From: JAENVT01 sp031370825
GTDB lineage: Bacteria; Actinomycetota; Acidimicrobiia; Acidimicrobiales; Ilumatobacteraceae
Length of the DNA stretch: 7,260 bases
Assembly (NCBI GenBank): GCA_031370825.1
Contig: JANMRB010000148.1
Coordinates: 1 to 7,260 of the forward strand
Direction: 5' to 3'
Under the pieces are notes generated by a model. The model made no database searches. It had not been told where the DNA came from and saw only the letters and a program-made list of their open reading frames with translations. Shown here piece after piece: positions 1 through 5,634 of the stretch (the first letter of the stretch is position 1; the number at the start of each line of letters is the position of its first letter). The position numbers and the translations under genes were made by a program.

Positions 1-1781
1 CCCCGCCTCCACGCGCCTTCCGTCGCGCCCTCCGATTTGCCTGTGCAGCGTTGGTCGGCGTCGCCGTCGGTGGCACGGTTCTGGCGTCTCAGGTCGACGC
101 GGCCGACAACACCTTGGTCTCGTCGTCACCCTCGGCGGGCACAACCGTCGAAACCTCGCCGCAAACACTGTTGCTCACGTTCGCCAGCGCGCTCGGTGCG
201 ACCAACACCGTCGAGGTCGTTTGCAACGGGGCGCCGATTGCCGTCGGCACACCGCAGGTTGGTGCCGACGGCCTCTCGCTGAGTGTGTCAATCCCCAATG
301 CGCTTCCGAAGGGCGAGTGCGCAGTCTCGTGGCTGGTCACACAGCAGGATGGACAGAGCGGTGGAAGCTCGACCTTCCTCTTCACGATCGCCAACGACAC
401 GGTTCCCACCTCGGCCCCAGTCGGCACGACTCTGGTCGTCGGATCGACACCGGCAAGCGGATCGACGGTCGCTCCGGTCGTTCCAGCGACGGCGGCTGAC
501 ACACCAACACCTGAAACGGGTTCGGGTGGGCCACTCGGTCTTTCGCGACTGCTGATCTCGCTCGGTGTCGCGGTGTTGTTCGGGTCGTTCGTGTTGATCG
601 CCACGGCTTGGCCTGAAGGCGTTGAATACATCCTGACGGTGCGATTCCTGCGTTCGGCGTGGCTGCTGACACTGGCCTTCGCGATCTTCAACGCGGCGTG
701 CGTCGCTGCGCGCATCAGCGGGAAGGGCATTGGCAGTTCGCTCTCGCCGACCTCTTGGAACGACCTCACCGACACGACGCCTGGCATCGCCGCGCTCGCA
801 CGAGTGATCTTCGTGTTCCTCACCGGTTGGGTCGTGATGCGGCCAGAACGCGTCATCGATCCGGCGACGCAGTTGCCAGCGCTCGCGCTACCCGGTCTCG
901 CCGTTGCAACACTCGGATTCAGTCGCAGCGGTGGCCAGCTCGCGTTCCTCGGCTACGCCGCCGGCATCGCCCATGCGTTGGCGATGGCGGTCTGGCTCGG
1001 TGGGTTGATCCTCTTGGCGCGAGTCGTGTTGGCGGGCCCGGGGGAAGAGGACCTCGTCCATGCCGTTCGAGGTTTTGCCCGGATCTCCACGCCTGCTCTG
1101 GCTGTCACGATCTTCACCGGGTTCATCCAGATGTACCGCCTGGACTGGGGTGAGATCTTCACCAGCAGCCATGGCCGAGTCCTGTTCCTGAAATCGATCG
1201 CGGTCGGGGCGATGGTGTTCCTCGGGGTGGCCGCACGCCAGTTCATCAAAGAGCGCGTCGCCAGGGTGGATGCAATGACCGGCCAGCTAGCCGTCCGGCT
1301 GCGGCGCGCGGTCGGCATCGAGGCTGTGTGCGGCATCGTCGTGCTCGCCCTCACCGCGTGGATGTTGTCGCTCTCCCCACCGAAGGTCGCAGCGACCACC
1401 AGCACCACCAAAGGTCTGGGCGCAAGCCTGCAGATCACGAATGACGCAGCGGATGTGACCGTGAAGTTCAGCGCGGTCGTCGGTCCCAACGCCGTACGTG
1501 TCGAGGTCGACAAACCGAAGACAGGCATCGCCGGGCTTGCGATCGATTTCAGCCCGCCCGTGGGAACCACCGTCGCGGGCGTCACGCTCAACGTTCCGTT
1601 GACGATTGCAGGAGTTGCCGTGCTACCCGTCGAGCAGGGCGTGCCGCTCGAGTCGCCGGGCGTTTGGACCGTCACCGTGCGATTCGGAAACGAGCCCATC
1701 GGATCCAAGACCGTGCTGATCACTGACGGCACTGGCGCGTCGACAGGCGGCTCGTTGCCCCTCGTTACGACGGCTCCGTAG
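1..1781 (+). CDS. CopC-CopD fusion membrane protein (5'-partial)
   Basis: Likely a cell-envelope protein of the CopC/CopD (YcnJ-like) family, linked to copper uptake or handling. The reading frame is open from base 3. The residues before the first possible in-window start (TTG at 51) are arginine-rich and run into a hydrophobic stretch ending in a plausible signal-peptidase site (VDA/ADNT), so the real start is upstream of the window. Numbering from the TTG codon: a CopC-like beta domain at about 19-115 (LVSSSPSAG, VSWLVTQQDG), a Thr/Pro/Ser-rich linker at 117-160, and about eight membrane segments at 163-441 with the CopD signature AHALAMAVWLGGLI (307-320) and GRVLFLKS (375-382). A beta-rich exported tail follows at about 455-560, perhaps YtkA-like. 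The N-terminal His and the DGH histidine that bind copper in CopC are absent; two cysteines (58, 90) sit in the domain. The family is clear; actual copper binding is doubtful. Confidence 0.85.
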   Translation, partial: PPPRAFRRALRFACAALVGVAVGGTVLASQVDAADNTLVSSSPSAGTTVETSPQTLLLTFASALGATNTVEVVCNGAPIAVGTPQVGADGLSLSVSIPNALPKGECAVSWLVTQQDGQSGGSSTFLFTIANDTVPTSAPVGTTLVVGSTPASGSTVAPVVPATAADTPTPETGSGGPLGLSRLLISLGVAVLFGSFVLIATAWPEGVEYILTVRFLRSAWLLTLAFAIFNAACVAARISGKGIGSSLSPTSWNDLTDTTPGIAALARVIFVFLTGWVVMRPERVIDPATQLPALALPGLAVATLGFSRSGGQLAFLGYAAGIAHALAMAVWLGGLILLARVVLAGPGEEDLVHAVRGFARISTPALAVTIFTGFIQMYRLDWGEIFTSSHGRVLFLKSIAVGAMVFLGVAARQFIKERVARVDAMTGQLAVRLRRAVGIEAVCGIVVLALTAWMLSLSPPKVAATTSTTKGLGASLQITNDAADVTVKFSAVVGPNAVRVEVDKPKTGIAGLAIDFSPPVGTTVAGVTLNVPLTIAGVAVLPVEQGVPLESPGVWTVTVRFGNEPIGSKTVLITDGTGASTGGSLPLVTTAP

Positions 1782-2865
1782 CGCCGCGCCCGACAACCGA
1801 CGCGAACGCGACCGGGCTGGCCACGTCCAGCTGGTCGTACCGGCATGATTCGGGCAGTCGATCGGGGCGCCATCGCAGAAACTGCGAGCCGTGCCGGAAC
1901 CGTCCTTCTTGCAGCTGACCGAACGTCACCTCGGCGACACGTTCGATGCGTAGCGGAACCCAGCTGAGGTCTTTGCCGGCGTTCCAGCGGCTGCCACCGC
2001 CCGGCATTCGAGTCCCCGATTCCTCTGCGCGAGTCATCCATTCCGCCCAATCGCGCCACGGATGGTTCTCCAACGCATTGTGTGTGAGCGGCTCGAGCTC
2101 CGCCAGCAACTCCGCGCGGCGTTTGACACTGAACGAGGCGACCACGCCCACATGGTTCAGATCGCCCTTGTCGTCGTACAAGCCGAGGAGCAACGAGCCG
2201 ACCCCGCTGCCGTCTTTGTGGATCCGATATCCGGCGATCACGCAGTCGGCGGTCCGCTGATGCTTGACCTTGATCAGCGTGCGTTTGTCGGGCGTGTACG
2301 GATCGGTCAGCCGTTTGGCCACGACGCCGTCGAGACCGGCGCCTTCGAACTCGGCGAACCATCGTTCGGCGACCGCAGAGTCGTTGGTGGATGGGCACAG
2401 GTAGACAGGCGGCTCGGCGTTGGCCAGTTGCCGGGACAGCGCCTCGTGGCGTTCGGCCAATGGTCGGTCCAGGAGCGACTCGTCATCGAGTGCGAGAAGA
2501 TCGAACGCGACGAACGACGCCGGGGTCTCCGCGGCCAACCTACGAACACGTGACTCCGCCGGGTGGATGCGCTGCAGCAAGGCATCGAAGTCGAGACCGC
2601 GATCGTCCGTTGATGGCACGACGATCTCACCGTCGACGACGCAGCGCCGCGGCAACGACTCCAGAAGCGGCGCGAGGAGCTCGGGAAAGTAACGGGTGAA
2701 CGGTCGCTCGTTGCGGCTGGCCAGTTCGATGTCATCACCGTCACGAAAGACGATGCAGCGAAACCCGTCCCACTTCGGTTCATACAGCCAGCCGTCACCG
2801 GTTGGGATGTCGGTCGCCAATTTGGCGAGCATCGGCGACAGGGGCGGCGTGATCGGCAGCGTCAT
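1765..2865 (-). CDS. ligC: ATP-dependent DNA ligase, LigC type
   Basis: A 366-residue ATP-dependent DNA ligase that seals nicks through a ligase-AMP intermediate. It resembles the stand-alone mycobacterial LigC, a backup and repair ligase (family knowledge). Nucleotidyltransferase motifs are in order: motif I EPKWDGFR with adenylated Lys31, SRNERPFTRYFPEL (50-63), DGEIVV (78-83), motif III FVAFDLLALD (118-127), motif IV LDGVVAK (178-184) and motif V IKVKHQRTAD (198-207). The OB-fold half contains SLLLGLYDD, SRWNAGKDLSWVPLRIERV and the closing motif FRHGSQFLRWRPD (323-335). The ATG at 2865 is chosen because the protein then begins MTLPITPPLSPMLAK as in the family. The frame stays open to 3066, but that extension looks noncoding and overlaps the next gene. 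No polymerase or phosphoesterase domain (LigD) and no Ku gene is present. It is convergent with the CopC-CopD gene, overlapping its end by 17 bases. Confidence 0.95.
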   Translation of the reverse strand: MTLPITPPLSPMLAKLATDIPTGDGWLYEPKWDGFRCIVFRDGDDIELASRNERPFTRYFPELLAPLLESLPRRCVVDGEIVVPSTDDRGLDFDALLQRIHPAESRVRRLAAETPASFVAFDLLALDDESLLDRPLAERHEALSRQLANAEPPVYLCPSTNDSAVAERWFAEFEGAGLDGVVAKRLTDPYTPDKRTLIKVKHQRTADCVIAGYRIHKDGSGVGSLLLGLYDDKGDLNHVGVVASFSVKRRAELLAELEPLTHNALENHPWRDWAEWMTRAEESGTRMPGGGSRWNAGKDLSWVPLRIERVAEVTFGQLQEGRFRHGSQFLRWRPDRLPESCRYDQLDVASPVAFASVVGRGATEPS

Positions 2866-2951
2866 CGACCCAAGCTTGCCAGGGAACCAGATGCACGGCA
2901 CGACCGTCCAACGACGAGAGCTGCCAGTCACCCCCACAGAAAGGATCCCAG
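2866..2951. promoter_or_regulatory. Divergent ligC / SIMPL-gene intergenic region
   Basis: These 86 bases separate two divergently read start codons, so promoters for both genes should lie here or just inside the genes. I see no convincing -35/-10 pair on either strand and no clear palindromic operator. On the minus strand the start of ligC lacks a purine-rich ribosome site and has only a poor -10-like CAAGCT seven bases upstream. The plus-strand gene has a ribosome binding site, listed separately. The promoter role is inferred from gene orientation only. Confidence 0.4.
2939..2945 (+). promoter_or_regulatory. Ribosome binding site of the SIMPL gene
   Basis: GAAAGGA ends six bases before the ATG at 2952, a normal Shine-Dalgarno placement, and supports that start. 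It is the only clear ribosome site before any start codon in the window, so this gene is probably translated from a leadered message, unlike some of its neighbours. Confidence 0.7.
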
Positions 2952-3716
2952 ATGAGCACACGTTGGATAGGTCCAGTTGTCGGAGGTGCAGTCGTCGGCA
3001 TGTTGGCCGTTGGTGCGGCCGGTTGGATCGGGCGACATGATCCGAAAGCATCGGTTGCCTCACCAAAGCCGGTACCAGCCGCTGGATCGATCGTCAGCTC
3101 GATCACCGTGAACGGGGAGGGCAAGATGAAGGTCAAGCCCGACACTGCATCGCTGAGCCTCGGCGTGCAGGCGGTTGCCCCGACGGCGAGCGAGGCCCTC
3201 AGCCAAGCCAATTCCAGCGCGGCGGCGCTGATCGCTGCGTTGAAAGCCGCTGGTATCAGCGACAACGACATTGCTACTTCGGGCCTGTCGATCTATCCGC
3301 AGTACGGCTCGTCGGTCAACGTCATCACCAGTTACCAGGCTTCGAACAGCGTCACCGTGACCGTGCGCGATATCACCCAAACCGGTCCGGTGATCGATGC
3401 CGCCGCCGCTGCGGCCGGCGACCACATCACGATCGGCGGTGTGTCGTTCTACGTCGACGACACCGAGGCGCTGATCGGCGCCGCTCGTGCCGATGCCATC
3501 AACAACGCCAAGAAGCGGGCAGGCGAGTACGCCGCTGCAGCGGGTGTCTCCGTTGGCACCGTCATCCAGATCAGCGAGGTGGCGATCAACAACCCGGTGC
3601 CGCAGTTCTACGCAGCGTCGGCCGCCGCTGATTCCGGCGCGACAGCGCCGACACCGATCGAGACCGGTACACAGGATCTCACCGTTTCCGTGACGGTCGT
3701 CTATCAGCTCACATAA
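2952..3716 (+). CDS. Exported or membrane-anchored SIMPL (DUF541) domain protein
   Basis: A 254-residue protein of the SIMPL/DUF541 family, whose members are periplasmic or surface beta-alpha proteins of poorly known biochemistry. Some are linked to oxidative-stress tolerance, and the name comes from an IRAK-signalling partner in mammals. Residues 6-27 (from GPVVGGAVVG onward) are hydrophobic after an arginine and serve as a signal peptide or membrane anchor, followed by a Pro/Ser/Ala linker to about 47. The SIMPL domain spans about 49-253: ITVNGEGKMKVKPDTASLSL (51-70), GISDNDIATSGLSIYPQY (101-118), SNSVTVTVRDI (131-141), an ARADAINNAKKRA helix (178-190) and a closing strand TVSVTVVYQL (244-253). 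It is full length for the family. It diverges from ligC by 86 bases and lies only 35 bases before the carboxylase gene, which appears to have its own promoter. Specific function unknown. Confidence 0.9.
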   Translation: MSTRWIGPVVGGAVVGMLAVGAAGWIGRHDPKASVASPKPVPAAGSIVSSITVNGEGKMKVKPDTASLSLGVQAVAPTASEALSQANSSAAALIAALKAAGISDNDIATSGLSIYPQYGSSVNVITSYQASNSVTVTVRDITQTGPVIDAAAAAAGDHITIGGVSFYVDDTEALIGAARADAINNAKKRAGEYAAAAGVSVGTVIQISEVAINNPVPQFYAASAAADSGATAPTPIETGTQDLTVSVTVVYQLT

Positions 3717-3737
3717 CACCCGCCCCGGCGGTCGAAG

Positions 3738-3743
3738 TAGCGT
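3738..3743 (+). promoter_or_regulatory. Candidate -10 box for leaderless pccB transcription
   Basis: TAGCGT fits the actinobacterial TANNNT -10 consensus. Eight bases separate it from the ATG at 3752, so transcription would begin at or next to the start codon. No ribosome binding site is present in the 35-base gap after the SIMPL gene, and no good -35 is seen. Inference from spacing; a six-base match with three fixed positions is weak alone. Confidence 0.35.
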
Positions 3744-3751
3744 GGGCGTCG

Positions 3752-5305
3752 ATGAGCAATCCGATGGACGCCAAGCTCGAAGATCTCCGACAGCGCCGTG
3801 AGCAGGCCTACCATGCCGGTTCACCCCGATCGGTCGAACGCCAGCACGAGAAGGGCAAGATGCTGGCTCGCGAGCGACTCGACGTCTTCCTCGACCCCGG
3901 CAGCTTCCATGAGCTCGATCTCCTCGCCCGCCATCGGGCTCATGCCGCAGGGCTCGAGGAGCGGCCGTACACCGACGGTGTGATCACGGGGTGGGGCACC
4001 GTCGAAGGTCGCAAGGTGTTCGTCTTCAGCCAGGACTTCACCGTCTTCGGTGGTGCTCTGGGCGAGGTCTTCGCCGAAAAGATCCACAAGATGATGGACC
4101 TTGCCCTCAAGGTCGGCGCTCCGGTCGTCGGGCTCAACGATGGCGCTGGTGCACGCATTCAAGAAGGTGTCGTCTCGTTGGCGAGCTACGGCGGAATCTT
4201 CTACCGCAACGTTCTTGCGAGTGGGGTTGTGCCGCAGATCTCGGTGATCCTTGGACCGTGCGCAGGTGGCGCGGTCTACAGCCCGGCGATGACCGACTTC
4301 ATCTTCATGGTCCGTGAGTCCAGCCACATGTTCATCACCGGGCCCGACGTGGTCAAGACGGTCACCGGTGAAGAGGTGACCTTGGAGGAACTGGGCGGGG
4401 CGATGAGCCACGCCTCGAAAAGCGGCGTGGCGACGTTCGTGTCGCCGGACGAGAAGTCGTGTCTCGAGGACGTGCGCTTCCTGCTCAGCTTCCTGCCTTC
4501 CAACAACCTCGAGGAGCCACCGCATGTCGAGACCGGCGATGATCCCGAACGGTTGTGCCCCGCGCTGAACGACCTGTTGCCGGCCAGCGCGAACCAGCCC
4601 TATGACATGAAGGCTGTGATCCGTGAAGTCGTCGACGACGGCGAGTTCTTCGAATACTTCCCTCACTGGGCGAAGAGCATCGTCTGCGGCTTCAGCCGCG
4701 TCGATGGACACCCCGTCGGCATCGTCGGCAACCAGCCGCTGATGTTGGCCGGCGTCCTCGACATCGAGAGCTCCGAGAAGGCGGCACGCTTCGTTCGCAC
4801 ATGCGACGCGTTCAACATCCCACTGTTGACGTTCGTCGACGTGCCCGGCTTCCTGCCCGGTGTCGACCAGGAGTACGGCGGCATCATTCGCCACGGTGCC
4901 AAGTTGTTGTACGCGTACTGCGAGGCCACCGTGCCGCGCATCCAGATCATCACTCGCAAGGCGTACGGCGGTGCATACGTCGTGATGAACTCGAAGTCGA
5001 TCGGAGCCGATCTCGCATATGCCTGGCCGACCGCTGAGCTTGCCGTGATGGGCCCGCAGGGCGCGGTTGAGATCGTCTATCGCAGAGAGCTGCAACAGGC
5101 TGCTGACCCGGCGGCACGCCGTGCCGAGCTCGTCGCCGAGTACACCGAGAAGTACGCCAATCCCTACAACGCTGCCGAACGCGGCTACGTCGACGACGTG
5201 ATCGATCCCGCCGAGACCCGCCAGAAGATCGTTGCCGGATTGCGGATGCTTCGCACCAAGCGCGAAGAGTTGCCGCGGCGCAAGCACGGCAACATGCCTC
5301 TATGA
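3752..5305 (+). CDS. pccB: Propionyl-CoA/acyl-CoA carboxylase beta (carboxyltransferase) subunit
   Basis: The 517-residue carboxyltransferase subunit moves the carboxyl group from carboxybiotin to an acyl-CoA, mainly propionyl-CoA to methylmalonyl-CoA in this family (PccB/AccD5). It acts in the cytoplasm with a biotinylated alpha subunit not found here. It is full length, with two crotonase-fold halves. The N half has KGKMLARERLDVFLDPGSF (34-52), FSQDFTVFGG (92-101), LNDGAGARIQEGV (128-140) and the oxyanion-hole loop GPCAGGAVYSPA (168-179). The C half has GNQPLMLAGVLDIESSEKAA (326-345), FVDVPGFLPG (361-370), the second oxyanion loop RKAYGGAYVVM (402-412) and AWPTAELAVMGPQGAVEIVY (424-443). 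Asp420 in the GAD triplet appears to match the Asp that favours propionyl-CoA in Streptomyces PccB, so PCC activity is preferred; exact substrate remains inference. ATG 3752 is chosen; an in-frame ATG at 3764 is possible. A probable epsilon subunit follows at 5424. Confidence 0.93.
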   Translation: MSNPMDAKLEDLRQRREQAYHAGSPRSVERQHEKGKMLARERLDVFLDPGSFHELDLLARHRAHAAGLEERPYTDGVITGWGTVEGRKVFVFSQDFTVFGGALGEVFAEKIHKMMDLALKVGAPVVGLNDGAGARIQEGVVSLASYGGIFYRNVLASGVVPQISVILGPCAGGAVYSPAMTDFIFMVRESSHMFITGPDVVKTVTGEEVTLEELGGAMSHASKSGVATFVSPDEKSCLEDVRFLLSFLPSNNLEEPPHVETGDDPERLCPALNDLLPASANQPYDMKAVIREVVDDGEFFEYFPHWAKSIVCGFSRVDGHPVGIVGNQPLMLAGVLDIESSEKAARFVRTCDAFNIPLLTFVDVPGFLPGVDQEYGGIIRHGAKLLYAYCEATVPRIQIITRKAYGGAYVVMNSKSIGADLAYAWPTAELAVMGPQGAVEIVYRRELQQAADPAARRAELVAEYTEKYANPYNAAERGYVDDVIDPAETRQKIVAGLRMLRTKREELPRRKHGNMPL

Positions 5306-5423
5306 ATGTGCTCGTTCACCTCCGCTCCTTCGTCGCTTTGGCTCCTCGCACTGTGTCGGCGGCTCCCTGGCGGTCGCTCGCCGACTGCCGCGACCATCTC
5401 CTCATCGCAACTCTCGCTGTCTC
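5306..5423. other. Pyrimidine-rich structured intergenic element between pccB and accE
   Basis: These 118 bases have no convincing gene. The plus strand is strongly C/T-rich, especially in its first half, with repeated GCTCC and TCGCT words. It contains a stem-loop at 5369-5389: GGCGGTCG, a five-base loop, then CGACTGCC, giving eight pairs including one G-U. An overlapping alternative pairs GTCGGCG (5355-5361) with CGCCGAC (5379-5385). There is no U-tract, so it is not a classical intrinsic terminator. It may be an interspersed intergenic repeat, an RNA-processing or attenuation structure, or relic sequence. A reading frame runs through it into accE, but its translation (rich in R, P, S and C) does not look like protein. 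Only one copy is visible in this window. Confidence 0.4.
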
Positions 5424-5618
5424 GTGAACGTCTCGATTTCGCCTTCGGCTACTGATCAGGAGGTTGCCGCGATCGTGGCTGCTCTTGAGGCGATGTGGCC
5501 TCGGCCCGTCATCCTCGGTTCATCTTCTGTCGTGCGGAAGCCGACCTGGCGGTTCAGCGGGCGTTGGTGGGTCACCCCGCTGCCGACTCGCCGCGAGCGG
5601 CCGCGCCGCGCGGTGTAG
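5424..5618 (+). CDS. accE: Probable acyl-CoA carboxylase epsilon subunit (64 aa)
   Basis: A 64-residue protein that resembles the small epsilon subunits (AccE/PccE) encoded next to carboxyltransferase genes in actinomycetes, where they bind and activate the alpha-beta complex. Visible features are an N-terminal helix TDQEVAAIVAALEAM (10-24), like the family's TDEELAALVAVL-type helix, then a Pro/Arg-rich tail containing PTWRFSGRWWVTPLP. In the family the tail usually holds a comparable Trp/Arg-rich segment. GTG 5424 is chosen because it retains the whole helix, although it has no ribosome site. AGGAGG at 5458-5463 lies 11 bases before an in-frame GTG at 5475, but starting there would remove most of the helix. 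It lies 118 bases after pccB on the same strand and 16 bases before the next gene. The family assignment rests on resemblance and context; it could otherwise be called hypothetical. Confidence 0.6.
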   Translation: MNVSISPSATDQEVAAIVAALEAMWPRPVILGSSSVVRKPTWRFSGRWWVTPLPTRRERPRRAV

Positions 5619-5621
5619 CGG

Positions 5622-5627
5622 TACCCT
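5622..5627 (+). promoter_or_regulatory. Candidate -10 box for leaderless metallophosphoesterase transcription
   Basis: TACCCT fits TANNNT and lies in the 16-base gap after accE. Seven bases separate it from the GTG at 5635, the spacing expected when transcription starts at the first codon. No ribosome binding site precedes the GTG. This box is the main DNA-level support for the GTG start and suggests the phosphoesterase pair can be transcribed apart from the carboxylase genes. No clear -35 was found. Confidence 0.35.
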
Positions 5628-5634
5628 CGACAAC

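Noticed and set aside
953..2398. 481-codon minus-strand frame across the CopC-CopD and ligC genes
   Set aside because: It crosses two well-supported genes in the wrong frames, and its Arg-rich, motif-free translation is typical of a shadow.
3719..3733. GC-rich inverted repeat after the SIMPL gene as a terminator
   Set aside because: The arms leave only a two-base loop unless shortened to a weak stem, and no T-run follows.
3060..3824. 254-codon frame antisense to the SIMPL gene
   Set aside because: Shadow of a full-length, motif-complete gene that has a ribosome site; no domain signal in the antisense product.
3821..5287. 488-codon open frame antisense to pccB
   Set aside because: High-GC genes often leave long open antisense frames. 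Its translation is rich in D, H, R and V with no domain motifs, while the plus strand encodes an unmistakable carboxyltransferase.
5458..5477. Strong AGGAGG followed 11 bases later by GTG 5475 as the real accE start
   Set aside because: It would delete most of the conserved helix TDQEVAAIVAALEAM. AGGAGG is also simply part of the Gln-Glu-Val codons. Kept only as an alternative.
5464..5634. N-terminal extension of the phosphoesterase from TTG 5464
   Set aside because: The extension is Ser/Arg/Gly-rich without motif, overlaps accE in another frame, and the GTG at 5635 has a better-placed promoter box.
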